From: Sphagnum compactum
Taxonomy: Eukaryota > Bryophyta > Sphagnopsida > Sphagnales
Direction of reading: 5' to 3'
Assembly (NCBI GenBank): GCA_965153455.1
Contig: OZ234494.1
Coordinates: 11,656,001-11,720,000 of the forward strand
Length of the DNA stretch: 64,000 nt
The notes below the pieces were generated by a model. That model worked only from the letters and a program-made list of their open reading frames with translations, was not told the origin of the DNA and made no database searches. Positions 34,160-47,010 of this stretch are shown here, one piece after another. How positions within the stretch are numbered: position 1 is the stretch's first letter; each line of letters begins with the position of its first letter. A program made the position numbers and the translations under genes.

Positions 34160-34445
34160 TTTACCTATGGCGACCAAAAATGGGTTTTAATCATTGGTAA
34201 ATGAATGTGAAAAGGGGACATGTAATATGTTTTTGGAAAGTTCTTGATGAATGATGCCTTAGGCAGTTAAAGGTGATTGAAATTTTAGTTGTCAACAACA
34301 AAAAAATGTAGTCATTATTGATTGAAAAAAGGTTTTAGTCACTTTAAGTATGGCAACCGAAAATGGTTTTTCGTCACCATACGTAAAGCGACCAAAGGTT
34401 TTTAATCACCAACCATTTGGTGATTAAAACCTTTTTTTGGTCGAG
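34160..34445. repeat. Cluster of GCGACCAAA-type hairpins
   Basis: Two strong palindromes abut: AGTCACTTTAAGTATGGCAA (about 34338) faces CACCATACGTAAAGCGACC (about 34375), and GCGACCAAAGGTTTTTAATC (about 34387) faces GATTAAAACC...TTTGGTCG (to about 34443). A related GGCGACCAAAAATGGGTTTT occurs near 34173. Such repeated inverted words are typical of subterminal regions of CACTA-type elements. No terminal CACTA was found. Confidence 0.6.
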
Positions 34446-34679
34446 AGATGTTTAAGTCACCACAGGGTTTATGACAACTAAGATTGGTGTTTTTTATCAC
34501 TTGCAAGCCTACCCTGGGCACCCAATATGGCTTTTGACCTAAGTTGACGTAGGTTAACTTTATAGTGATGTGACATAAGGTTGTGTTTACATTGAAATGC
34601 ATTTGTTGCATCATAATGAACACATGGATGTGGTGACAACAATTTAGCAACATAATATTTCTATGCAAAAAAATAATGA

Positions 34680-37400
34680 TTGATATTGCTAATGCAAAAA
34701 AATCATGAATTTCAAACTTAAATATTTTTACTCATTACACCCAAAAACAAAAAATATATAATTTCATAAAATTATCAAGAATAAGACTTTGATGGTTTCA
34801 ATCAATTACAAAAAATTGTTCAAACAAAAGAATGAACAACAAATAATAACATTCATGTTATTTATATTAGAATGAATCTTTTTTTTCTAACTTGAACATT
34901 TCATGTTTTAAAGTAAAAGCTAAAATGTAAAAAAATGGTATAATATATGCCTCTTAATTGGTTCATATGGAACTATCAAGCTTAAAACTAAAGAAGATAA
35001 TCATCTCTTATTTATCTTTTATATTTTTTTGATGCATAAAACCATAAATGTAAGTCACGAGATTTATAAAGACCTATAGCCATGTGTTATAGGGCCTTGC
35101 ATATCTTGCACAAATTTGAAATTTGTGTGGGTAGTTGAAATTTAATTGTACACTAGTTGTTATGGACATTTAGTTGCACAATAGTTGCTAACTAGTTATA
35201 AAAGAGTTGAAAGTTCCAAACCCAATGAATAATGACAATGCATACATGTGACATAATTGTACACATTAATGTCGTACCCTAGTTGCAAGGTAGTTGTTGA
35301 TTGAATGTTGCATTTTTGCTAGTTGTATGGTGGTTGCCATTTACAACTTTCATGCAATTTTCACACAAAGTTAAAATATGGTTGACCACAATCATATATA
35401 TGATGTGTATTACATTCAAGTAGGGGTCTATCTTGTAACTAAGATGTAGCTACAATGGAACTTTGTGAATTTTTTTATGTGATGTTTTATGTATTAATTC
35501 TTCATATTTCCATGAAATAGTTATAAAGTAGTTGCATTAATTGCTTTGGACACTTAATTATAAACCAATGAAGTGTTTGCAAACAAGATTTCTCTTATTA
35601 TTGCTATGCATGCATATTCAAATTAAACACATATATAATCTAAGTGGTATAAATTAAGATAACAAAACAACTTTATGAATGTTATTACAATTGAATAAGA
35701 ATACAAAAGATTCAAATTTACCTCCATATATAATCTAAGTGGTTCTTACTAGTAATTAAAGTAGTTATCTAACTAAGTAGGACTTAATATATTAACTAAT
35801 AATTAGTTAGTTAACATTTATTTAAATTTTGATTTAACACATATAAAAATCAAATCTATACTTGATATAGGGTAACCTCTAATTAAAAAAACAATTATAG
35901 ATTTCGATTTAACATTTAAAAAAATCAAATAAGTATTTGATGTTTATTAACATCTGATTAACAAAATAACTATAAGTAAACATTTATAAAAGTCAAATAT
36001 GTGGTTACTATAAGGTCAACATTTTGTTTTTTAAAAATTTGGTGTGAAACTAACATTCACTTAATATCAACTTCACACCCATGTAAAATGATGTGTCACC
36101 TAAAATTTCATTTAAGATTTGATGTTAGTGAATATTTTTAATAGGATGCAATAAAAATTTTGGCGATCTTAATATCAATTTAACATCAACTTAACATAAG
36201 GTGTGATTGTAACATGGTGAATTGAAGCATTATTTTACAAAAATCTTTTGTGTTGATCAAAAGCATATTTATCAAATTAACAAAATGAACCCCACCCCCT
36301 TCCACCAAATTGAGAAGTCAAGATTATTTATTTTTAAATCTCTAGATGAGGACCTAACTATTCTCATAAAAACCAAGAACCAAAAAAAGCACTAGTCTAA
36401 ACATTATGAAATCACCTCATTGCATTCATTCATCCACGATTTTTTGTTAGTACTAAGAACATTACTAGGGCCCATGGTTACCTCCACTTTTCCAGGGCCT
36501 TGTAGTAGTATGAAAAGAACACAGTTAGGACCCCAAGGACATCTCATTGTCATAAAAAACACATCCAAAACAAACAAAAACTTTCATTTATAGGATAACA
36601 AAGCTAACTTTTAGAATTTCACCTTTAAAGGGCCATTCGGGGTTGTTAACTTTTACATTTTTATTGTTTTTAACTTATTTCAACAACTTTTTACAAAGGT
36701 TATAGCTCCCCACTTGGGATATCCATCACAAACATATCAAACTTCATAAGTTCGTACAAAAATTGCATGAATTTTACATTAGGTTAATATGAACGATATT
36801 TGTATGTATTCAATATTTTAAATATTCAAACAAATGAAACATTGATTTTGAATGACATACATGAATGTTCATGTTTAATACACAAAAATCGCATAGTTTT
36901 ATGCAAAATTACATCAATGTATTAATTGCATAAATTTAATTAAAATATAAATCGTAAGTACTTCACATCAAAACATCATAAACGGAAAAGACACCATTTG
37001 TATAGAAATAATATATATATTTTGTGAACCATTTTTACATTTTGAAGCCCATAGATTTTGCATAGACATATTATTTTATGATTTTCACACGGATTCTATT
37101 GAAATTTTGTGATTTTGAAAATTTGTGATGTCATAGTGGTAAGCTAAATGACTTATACCTTGGGGTTAGAGCATTTGCACCACTGAAGTATAAATCCCAT
37201 GATATTTTTAAGTTGACATAGTATTGGAATAAACCCCAAAAATATTGGTCCACCATGGATCACCCACCAATTACAAATTAGGGAAATCTGGCATCTGAAA
37301 TTTGAATCTATCTTGTAAAATGGTTTAATTCCTAGGGAGCTTTGTTTCATTGTTAAACTTTAGGAGGTTATAGATTAGACCAAATGGTGAACTATTTGAG
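34680..37400. other. Very AT-rich intergenic DNA
   Basis: No convincing frame in 2.7 kb. Near 35100-35350 an AGTTGNNNNNTAGTTG pattern recurs as a loose low-complexity repeat. Near 36040-36200 words related to 580-780 appear. Confidence 0.5.
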
Positions 37401-37418
37401 GTCTTTAACGCACATAAA

Positions 37419-38700
37419 ATGTTTTTTCAATGTTTGTCTATTGAAAAAAAATATCGCTGTGGTGGGTATCGTTGCTCTATTTGCACACCTTGTTGTTCAA
37501 GCATGTCAATGTTTTCTAGTTTTCCAACATTGTGCAAAATCAATGTAGTCGCTAGCAGTGAAGTATATTTCAACACCATGGAAATTATAGATGTTACAAC
37601 ACCTCCTTTTCATCAAAATCAAGATAACAATTTTATTGATGATGAGTTGGTTAGGCCTTGTAGAACATGGTTGAATGTTAGTCAAAATTCCACAAAGGAT
37701 GTGGGGCAAAAATCTAATCATTTATGGGCTTTGATAGTTAATTTTTTCAAGAAATTGGGCAGTAAGGTGTTGCAATATGTTCACAATAGTCGTTAGAATC
37801 AAAATAGTCGATTGTGCAACCTGAAATTTCAATTTTTTCAAGAGCATTTACAAGTGTTTGTGAGATCTTGTACTAGGGCTCATCGAAAGTTAACAAACCA
37901 TTTATCATGATGGAATGTTGGCAAGTGTTGAGGTTGGTTCCAAAGTGGCAAGCGCATTGTGCCACACCTACGCACCCTAAAAACAACAAATTCCATAATC
38001 ACTAGGCATAGATAAAAACAATGATGAAGGCACAAATGTGGATGTAGCATCAACACCAATTCAACCTTGTGAACAAATTGTGGGTAACAATAAGGCTAAG
38101 AATATGACAATCAACAACTCTAATGTTGCTAAATTGGATGCAAACATTGCAAAAGCAACTACGTCCATGGTGACAACAAACATTGCGAATATAGAAATAT
38201 TGAAAGAATTTGCCCACCTTCAACTTTTCACAATGTCACTACAAAATTTGGACCTAGATGCTCAAGAATATATTTTCCTTTCCTAACAAATGTTAAGTTC
38301 TTTGAAGAAGACACTTGCAGATGCAGCGAATTATTTTTTGCAACCTATAGTGCCATATTGCATTTATAGTGTTGATGGTAATAAAAGTACATTTCAAGTT
38401 GATGAAAAAGTTTCAGCTACCCATGATCCTTTTTAGCCTTGTAGCTGAGGAGTGCATGTAAAGGAGGTTCAAAATTCTTTAATTGACTTGCAAGATGATT
38501 AAGATATATTTTTTGATGATTTCCAAATTTTTTTTGGCATCAAATATGGACATATTTTATAGTTTCATAATATTCATTCATTTCAATTTCAACTTGGCAA
38601 TTGGATTTTCAGTTCATTTTATTGAAGTGAAGCTTGTAGACATGGATAATGTTTCAACATATAGCATGATGATCATTCAATAACTTATTAAAAAAACTAA
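37419..38700 (+). pseudogene. Unidentified decayed reading frames
   Basis: Plus-strand frames 37419-37796 (about 125 codons) and 38038-38286 (about 82 codons) are separated by stops and neither matches a family I know. The first ends KSNHLWALIVNFFKKLGSKV, faintly like the start of BED-finger regions in hAT proteins (S-x-LW-x-x-V-x-K-x-G). The expected Cys/His ligands are not in frame. A transposon origin is plausible but unproven. Confidence 0.3.
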
Positions 38701-38864
38701 TCATGTTGTCCTTTGAAAGTCCATAGATGGTCAATTAGATCATCTTGGATTTGGTAATGAACATCCTCTTGTTGAACATTGAAAAATTCATGAGCAAATG
38801 TTTCAAATGATAGTGAGTTGGCACCAAGTATTGTTCTAAACAAGGTGATGTTTACCGTAACCAG

Positions 38865-40010
38865 AAATCTGAATTTGATTTTACATCTCCCTCTTCACCT
38901 TCAACCACCATGTTGTGCATGATCATAGTTGTTTTCCAAATTGACTTCATGAGTGATTGTTTCACTCCATAACTATGTCAAGTATCACACCATTCCCCAT
39001 TGTGCTTGTAGGACACCAGTGCATGTTCGACATCTTTACGGGCCCCTTCCTACATTTCTGCAAACCAATTTCCGCAAACCAATTTCGCTTCTTACCTTCT
39101 GGCTTGGAGATGGTCTTTCGGAAGATAGCCCAATTAGGATATATGCCATTTGCTAGGAGGTAGCATATGTGATGGGCATGGTTGTTCATAGTGAATTCTG
39201 CATGTGCAACACCGCGGAGGTAATTCACCATGAGAGGGGAACAATCAACCTCATTGATGTCATCAGAAGAACCTCGAAGCCCTATAAACACATGCCAAGT
39301 CCATAAATCTTTGGTGACAATTGCCTCCATCACCAAACTTTTGTTCCCATCCTTGTTTTGGTATTGGCCTTGTCATCCAACTGGACAGTTCTTCCATTCC
39401 TAATGTGTACAGTCCACTAATCCAAACATTCTAAGGAACCCTTGCAATTCATTGAACTGCATATGTTTCAACACATCAGCAGGATTGGGTATTCTTCTCC
39501 AAACAGGCAATTGATAGCAGTTGCAAACTTATAGAAACATTTTATTCTTGTTGATTCACCAATTTGAATGTACTCATCTACAGAATCAATTGCCATACCA
39601 TAAGCAAAAATTCGCAAAGCTCTTGTGATTTTTTGCAGTCTAGAAAGCCCTGACCGCCTAATAGCATCCTGCTTTTCTTAGAAGTACACATCGTAATTTA
39701 CAATGACATTATGAATTCTCACAAACAACTCCTTGCGCATACGAAATCTACACTTAAATGTTTCTACTGGATACACAAAATCTGCAGTGAAATAGTCCCA
39801 CCAGATCCGATCATGAGCTTCTGAGAATCCACAATCAATGTTGGGTGCCCTTTCCTCTCCGTGAATCCCCGTGCACTAGCGCCTTTGTTTGATTTATAAT
39901 GCACATCTGTTGGTGCATGGTCGTGAGTAGCTCCCATGTTGCTTCTGTCTCCTCATCGTCACTGGCAAGACGTTCATCAAGCAATGCAAGGTCTGCCATC
40001 GTCAATGCTG
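38865..40010 (-). pseudogene. PIF/Harbinger transposase pseudogene (lineage 2)
   Basis: Minus-strand blocks in order: MADLALLDERL (39989 down); GFSEAHDRIWWDYFTADFVY and FRMRKELFVRIHNVIVNYDV; SGLSRLQKITRALRIFAYGM; VDEYIQIGEST; MQFNELQGF and LVDCTH; MEAIVTKDLWTWHVFIGLRG; ICYLLANGIYPNWAIF; finally MIMHNMVVEGEEGDVK near 38895. This is nearly a full-length HARBI1-like nuclease. Lesions: a frame change near 39842, TAA after NYDVYF near 39683, a frame change near 39490, TAG at 39400-39402 and TGA at 39373-39375 (both where Trp is expected), and another frame change in the C-terminal part. VDC carries the first catalytic Asp. It differs in sequence from the relic at 28007-28700, so two Harbinger lineages are present. 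Confidence 0.85.
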
Positions 40011-40622
40011 TCGCATGCAAAAGGAAACCAATATGATTGAAATCTGAATTGGTGATGTGAAAATCAATTATGTTTTAGAATTGGCCCTGGAAGAACCTGT
40101 ATCACTAACAGAATGATGACTCGCCTTGCTGGGCTCACCACACTCCACAATTCCCGGGTGGAACAAAGCAAGAAACGTATAGAAGTTATCTATCACAGTT
40201 TCATTGAAATATAAATGTGTCTTTTCTCACTTGCATAAATGTCTAAACAACAACCACATATTACATCTCCAAGTCTTCATATTACTAAAACAACGAAAGC
40301 ATTGAAAATTTGCCATCTCAAATGATCTTTTCAGCTTTTTTTCCAGTTTCAAGTTGAACCAACAGGCCAAGAAGGATTTATTAATTTGAAAAAAATCTGG
40401 TCATGATACCTACATTTGTAAGTAAACAGAGTAGGCCATCTTGCGACCAGTCACAATCTCTTGTGTAGGAATCGACAAGTGAAGAGAAACAAAATCGGTC
40501 AACAGGTGCCATTCCATTTCTGTACTATGAAATAGGTTGAGCCTGGAGACGAGGGCCCAGAGTGAGGGAGGAGCCGCATGGGACCTGAATTGCCACAACA
40601 GCCCCTTCAAATTTCGAAATCC

Positions 40623-40929
40623 TTAGAGCATCTCCACCCCAAAATAGTTATCAACTCTTTTATTTTAGAATAGAATACCGTTTAATAATCACTGGCCCCA
40701 CCCACAAATGTCATAAAAGTCCCTTTAAACACTCAAAAACCATTTATGTCTTAACATCTGGATGAGTAATAGTCACTGTCCAAATTCATGGTAGAAAAAA
40801 GCTTTCTAACGGGTTAAAATGACCACTGCAAAATGGACCATTAACTCTGGACAGCAGCAGGATTTGCACTCTCATGCTGCAAGATTTAATGAAAAGGGGT
40901 GTTCGCTGTGTGGGATGGAGATGCTCTTA
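40623..40929. mobile_element. PIF/Harbinger-type MITE (301 bp) with TTA target duplication
   Basis: Element 40626-40926. Left end GAGCATCTCCACCCC, right end GGGATGGAGATGCTC; the inverted ends match at 14 of 15 positions. TTA flanks both sides (40623-40625 and 40927-40929), the TWA trinucleotide favoured by PIF/Harbinger insertions. No coding content. A Harbinger transposase relic lies 0.6 kb away, but whether that family mobilised this element is unknown. Confidence 0.85.
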
Positions 40930-41972
40930 CCTGCCACAAAGATCTGGTAGAATTTTAGACAGCTGTGATTCATTTTAGTAGGAGAGGAGCCACCTTGCGT
41001 GTTATTATGTGAAGATAGTGTGCTGTTCACAGAGGTGATTTGAGAAGAATCTGTGCTGTACAGACATCATCTTCAAAATAAATTTTCCTTCTTACACAGT
41101 GCACATTCCAGCATGTATTATGGAGAAGGATAAATGTGGTCACATGTTTGATCTGTTGAATGTTGCAAGTGATGATGTTACTATCAGGAGTTTGTCGCAC
41201 ATGAGCTGCATGTGCACCAGATGCAGCCGGCCATGTCCTAAATGTTGTAGATCTCCCCTCCACTTCTTCAGATTGTCGACTGGACAGGACAGTGGCAAGG
41301 CACCAACCTCAGGGCTCTCTTAATCAAGTTCTGCTAACAACACTTGAGTTTGCCTGGGCCGCGACTTGCCTGTGGTTTTCTTTCAGAGCGGCCAAACAAG
41401 AGTGGGTAATGATGCAAATGGGAGATCAAATGCTCTAGCTCAAAGTGCAGCTGCCTTTACAGGAAAAAGCCAGATGCATTAATTCTGCTGAGGAGGATGA
41501 CTAGAGTGATGGCAAGGAGCTACAACCTTCTGCACCACAAGACCTTTCAATGCACTGTGATGCTGCAGCAGCTGCCTGAAGGAATTAAGGAGGAAACCTG
41601 ATAAGATTGAGTTCAAGTCAGCTCGCTGGGCGTTTACAGACAATATAATTGCTCAGCTAGGTCCATTTTGATTAAGCTGCTGGAACATGCAAATCAGACA
41701 CATGGCCCGAAATTTTATTGATTGCATGAATGATTGAATTCAGAACATCAGGTTTCATCAAGGAACTGGATCTGGTCGAGAGCTGACCATCACCATGCCA
41801 AAGTTCACGAGAATTCTAGTAATTATATATATTCATTCTCTTACCGTTTGTCTGATGAGTTATAAGTAGTCTTTATTTGAAATCCACCTGTATTTAGAGG
41901 CTTTCACATACCACACACAAGTGCAATAGAATAGCTGATGATCACTATCTCCAATATGCTTGGAGTTTTATT
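40930..41972. other. 3' flank of the germin-like gene, no gene
   Basis: Open frames on both strands (41027-41323) lack motifs. The right end probably includes the germin 3' UTR. Confidence 0.4.
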
Positions 41973-43151
41973 TTAGCGAGATCCTCCAAAGGAGAGAGGA
42001 ACAGAGTCTTGTAGTAACTTGAGAGTTTTGGCATTGATTCCAATAGATGTTTCAAGGACTTTCTCCGGGATTTTGGTCACTAGCAGCTGGTTTGCTGCAG
42101 ACAAGAATCCAGGATTCTGGGAATTGAGGCTGTTGAAGGTCACTGCAGGTCCATTACCTACGTTGAGTTGGAAATGTAGACTCCCCTTGGGAAAGATGTA
42201 AACGTCTCCCTCTTGCAAGGTTTCGGCGTATAGAATATTGTCGAAGCTAATGAAGCCCGTGTAGACGGTCCCTTTCACCACAAACAACGTCTCGGAAGCA
42301 AAGGGATGAGTATGGGGAGGAATTACACCACCGATATCGAAGTCAAGTCGACCATGGGAGATGCCCAGTGTGTTGAGAGCTGGGTACAGTAAGACATTCA
42401 CAATCTGTGGGAAGGCGTTTGTACCTGTGGACGACGCATTGCCTGAAATCCACCGCATGACGAGAAACACACAACTTCAAAAATTAGAACCTCGTCGACG
42501 TAGGTGTTTGCAGAATGAACGTAGCACAAGATTAGAATCTCGTCTCATCAATCTCTGAATCATTTGTGCAGTTTACGCGAAGAAGAATAGAGAAGAATAA
42601 TCCATGCAGGGTTAACAAGCGCGATGTCCAAATGCGAGACTTGATACACATTTCATATTTCTCGTCTTGAGTCCTCAAGCAAGGAACTACTATTATTGTG
42701 ATCAGTCATATTGCAAGAACGCGAGAATATACTAGCATATAAGGAACAGCATGTGGACGACGAGATTTCAGGGCTATGTGGATTTCTGCAAAAAAACCTA
42801 CCTCCACTTTGCAAAAACCTAAGGTCTAGCTGCTGGAGCTGTCTCAATTATCATGCTTGCAAGTACAAGTTTTAATATCGAATTACCAGCTTTACGCATG
42901 CCCGTGTAGAGGAAGTCTTTGGACGTAACCTTTGCGCGGTCTTTGCAAGGAAATCCGTTCACATTCGGAGCATGCGAGGACATGTCTGCAACGCAGAAAT
43001 CCTGCAATGGATCTGGGTCCGCTGCTTGCGCCATCCTAACACTACTAGCCACTATAAGTAGCGTTGTGTACGCAAATGCAACGGTTGCTGATCTCCAGTC
43101 AGCTGCCTGGCGCGAGCTGCCTTTACTACCATGATCACACCTGTAATCCAT
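41973..43151 (-). CDS. Germin-like protein (cupin, secreted)
   Basis: Exon 1 is 43151-42887 and exon 2 is 42442-41973, giving 244 residues. Donor GCTG/GTAATT and acceptor TTTCAG join in phase 1 (KA-GNASS). The start is the ATG giving MDYRCDHG; a second Met lies at residue 40. Residues 22-43 are a hydrophobic signal segment with cleavage expected after MAQA, just before ADPDPLQDFCVAD, the conserved mature start. Cys53 and Cys69 form the usual disulphide. Germin box 1 is GGVIPPHTHPFASE, with metal ligands His132, His134 and Glu139; box 2 is GDVYIFPKGSLHFQLNVG with His178. Asn90-Ala-Ser is a glycosylation sequon. Family members are apoplastic, hexameric manganese proteins, some with oxalate oxidase or superoxide dismutase activity; the sequence does not decide which. 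The stretch ahead of the signal core is longer than usual (about 21 residues). Confidence 0.95.
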
Positions 43152-43350
43152 GATGAGCTGAAAAGGAAAGCTTGAAGTACGGTGTATCAAAGCAGCAACT
43201 CTAGAGCAAGTCTGGTTACAAATTACGACTGATCAGTGGAACTAATTACTGAACTAGGAGGATCAGAGAGCTCGCGAGAGAGTGAGTACAAGCTGGGTGT
43301 GAAGTTGAAATGTTGGTTGTGTTTGGATGCTTGCAATTCAGGAATAGTTA

Positions 43351-43360
43351 GTTATATACT
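43351..43360 (-). promoter_or_regulatory. Possible TATA box of the germin-like gene
   Basis: AGTATATAAC on the minus strand, about 200 bp upstream of the ATG. Position allows a leader of about 170 bp. Assigned by position and sequence only. Confidence 0.35.
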
Positions 43361-43739
43361 GAACAATTGCACCAGTTTTTGCACTTCCCAGGCATCTCAC
43401 ACCTCACAAGAAATTTTTGTCAGGAATTCCCTGTGGGACCATCAAGAAGAACTTGAATTTCCCCTATATGCAAACATGAAATGGTTTGTTTGAAAATGGG
43501 AAAATACAATAATTCCTCTGTTTCACAATGGGAAAATTAGAATAAAAGAGTGAAATATTGGTCTCATGATTAATCCCTTGGAATCTTTCCCTATGTTTTT
43601 TTAATTCAACTTTAATTCGTCAAGAGGTTTCCACTCTTTTGTGTACAGGGGATGCCAAAGAAGTTTCTTGTGCCTGAGGATCATGAGCCTTGAATCCAAT
43701 TACTGCTAACTATGTCGTTGTCACTGGTCCGACTGTTTT

Positions 43740-44265
43740 AAGCAATTGTCAGTGCACGTGTACGCCAGGGGAAATTTCGCATCGAAGGACCGAGAAGCTG
43801 TGCAGCTTCTGCAATTTTCGAAGTCATTCACGTCGTTAAAGCGAATTTTTCTTTCGCAATTTCTCACGTACTGACAGACCCACCACTCTCCAGATCAGCT
43901 GGAAAAAATAAATCTCAGGATATTAATGCGGCGACTCGTGATCAGCGAAAATTGGCCCACATGATCCACAACGCCCCCCAAGTTACGCAATAGATCGCGT
44001 GTCGAAGCTCTCCTTCTCCTCCTCCTTCACCTCCGAACTTTCTGTTTCGCCGCGGAGACGCAAAGTCGATGCATGTATGCGCGAATATCAGCGGAGGAGA
44101 TACGAGCGTCGAAGGTCTACTATGCTGTTGCGATGGTTTGGGCGATTTCATGTCACTGCATGTCTACGCCTGGGGAATAGCGAGATAGCTCATGTGCCGC
44201 TGAAATTCCCGAGGGGTGTAGTGGCCACCAACGTCTTCCTTGGAACTGATGACCCTGAGGGGGGG
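43740..44265. other. CpG-richer block upstream of the germin-like gene
   Basis: Contains several ACGT cores, including GCACGTGTAC near 43755 and CACGTCG near 43830, so it may be distal promoter. A 205-codon plus-strand frame beginning at 43999 runs into low-complexity T-rich DNA and has no domain, so I do not call it a gene. Confidence 0.35.
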
Positions 44266-45130
44266 GGGGGAAGTTGCAATTATTTTTTCCCACACCCCCA
44301 CCCAATAGTCAAAATTTGTTTTCTCTCACCCCTTAAAGCCCCTTCTCACCTACCCCTTACCTCCCTCCTTTTCTCCTTCCTTCTCATAGCTTTCCCGCTC
44401 ACCATTTTCTTCTTCACTTCCTTGTTTTCTTCCTCTCCATTTGTCCTCTTTTTTCTTGATTCATGTTTTCTCGTTTCTTTTTTCTTCTTTATTTGGTTTG
44501 CTTTTGTACTTTTTCTTGTGTTTTTTTTTGTCTTTTGGGTTGTTTTTTGCATTTTTTGTGGTGTTTTCTTTTTTTATTTCTTTTTGTGTTTCCTCTTTGT
44601 GTGTGTGTGTGTGTGAAGGAGGAAAAGCTTGTTAAGTCATATAGTGTTTTTAATGTTGATAAGCAATAAGAACTTAACAATAGTAAAGGTTGTTAACTTG
44701 GAGAAGTGAACTATGTGTGTATGCAGGGAAACAATGGAAAGGAAGAAGCAAGTGTGGACTCAACAAATAGTAGAGAGGAAATCAATGTCAACATGATAAG
44801 ATATTACATGCACATCAAACCCTTGGATTTTTTTTCCCAATTTTTTCTTCTTTTTTTTTTCTTTTTTTTTTGTTTGGTGTATTTGGTTTTTCATGTTTTA
44901 TTTCATTATTAATTTTTGGTTTTGGCCTACTTTTAGGGTTTTTTAATTTGTAAAAAATTTAATTTTTATTTAATTTTTAATTTTTTCGTTTATGTTCTTT
45001 TTTCTTTAATTCTTTTTTTAATTAATCTTTATGTATCTATACTTATTTGGGATTTCATTATTTTTGTTTTTTTTTGTTGGTTTTTTGTGTTTATTTTGTT
45101 TTCGCACCCCTTCCTTTGCTTCTATTCTCC
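44262..45130. repeat. Low-complexity T-rich tract with G-run and (GT)n
   Basis: A run of about ten G near 44262-44272, TTTTTCTTC-type pyrimidine DNA to 45100, and (GT)n at about 44598-44616. Long open frames here come from composition. Confidence 0.8.
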
Positions 45131-47010
45131 TCTCCAATTATAAACCCTAAACTAGACAATTAAATCCTACACTTTGTTTATGATGCATTGTGTTTAGAAT
45201 TGTACTAGGTATTGTTTTGTTTTTGTTATGGTTCCTAAATTTGTTGGTTGTTAAATTGGTCAGAATGGCACCTTGGAAAATACTCAACCTCCACCAACCG
45301 TGGATGGGATAATTTTGGTGACATTTGATGGATTATTGCATGGTACAACAAATGAACCAATGACATCTATGTCAAAGGATCAAGTTGAATCAAGTGTTGG
45401 TTGATGAAAAAAAATTCCAATCCGAACACTATAAATGAGCAATTGCAATTAATTATACTATTTGGTCCTCCCTAAGGTGATCAATTAATTACTTCCATTT
45501 CAAACCTTCCCCACCTTTCCCAGAAGGTTGGTGGTGTTTTTTTTTCAATTTTTTTTGGTGCAATACCCTAGTTGTTTGGGATTTTAATTTTAATTTTTGA
45601 ACTAACAATCCACCCATGTTTCTAACCATTGGTGTGTACTTTCATCTTAATCTCCAACCTTCATCATTGTGTGCAATACTCTCATCATTTTGAACATTGT
45701 TTTCATGGTTCAATACCAAGGGGTTTAATGTACATGATATACCGTCATTATTATCCACGCAAAGTTTAATAATTTTGTTCCATACCCTTGTCCTATTGAC
45801 ATTGACTCTATTTCCAACACCAAGGATTTGGTGTGCAAGCAATACCTTCATCATCATGTTCATCATATTGTTAAACAACATAAATAATTATATGAACATA
45901 ATTTTTTAAAGTTAAATTTTCACATTGTTTAAAGTACATCAATAACATAAGCAAATCAAATTGCTAAATCTAGACCTAGTTGTTTAATTTTGAATACGAC
46001 ATGCATTAAATGCACCAAAAATTGTGAGACGAAGTTCCATATTCCTTGAACATCTAAGTTAGGTTTGCAATAGCTTCATCATAGTGGAAAACATTCTTTG
46101 ACAACTTAATGCAATACCCTAATAGAGTATTTCACATAATCTAGATTTTTATAACTTTGGGCAATATCTTCAAAACAGCATAATTTTTCAAGCCAATGAA
46201 TATTTGTAATATCCTTGTATGGGTGATGACAAATATTTTAATCATGCTTTTAAATTTGGTTGAGTGAACAAGTTCAATCTCGTTGTAATATTTTCATTTT
46301 ATTTTTTTCTTCAGTTTTTTCGATAATTGCAAGGTTTACAGGAGTGATAACCATGTAGGTAAGTGCAAGCAGGTAGGTGAGGATGAGAGTATCACATTTT
46401 AAATATATAGGTGAGTAGATAGGTGAGAAAGAGTATGTTTTGAATCGAAATGTATATACAAGATCCACCAGCAAATGACGTCTTGTATTTTTGAGATCTG
46501 GGGATCAAGATATCATTTTGAATATCACAACTTTTGATGTTCAAAAGGTTTTAAAAATGATATTCAGGGTGATATTCAAGTCTGGTATTTGAATTTTCCA
46601 AATATCTGCCCAACACTGGTCCTGTTCGTATCTGTGCGCACAGATCATACAAACATTATGCTTGCTTGGCAAATGCCAAGTGAAGGTCAAATCAGAAGCT
46701 CTAGAACCTCTGAATGGTAGGTTAGGAGTGTCAAAGGTCGCCAGTCTTCACAACTACTGGTTTCACATGTAGCAAGTTTGACACATTTGACATGTTTGTC
46801 CCAAGTCTCTGATTATGTAAAGACTTGCACTGATTTTCATAGTTCAGTTGCAGGCCACCAAACAGGCTGAAATTTTTTTCCTCTGTGAAGTGCAGGCATT
46901 CCATTTTCTGAAATTCTCCCTCTTCACATTTGTTGTTGTTGCGGTACCCGGCAGGTATCAATTGGATATCATGTGAAAAAAAATATTTAAAAAAAAATGG
47001 CATGCATCTT
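45131..47010. other. Intergenic, no gene
   Basis: No supported coding frame on either strand. Confidence 0.4.

Noticed and set aside
44262-44272. G-run as a possible quadruplex regulator
   Set aside because: It is a single uninterrupted G run in low-complexity DNA; a G-quadruplex needs four separated G tracts, which are not present.
43999-44616. 205-codon plus-strand open frame
   Set aside because: The second half is a run of T-rich low-complexity DNA, there is no domain, and the beginning lies in arginine-rich chance sequence.
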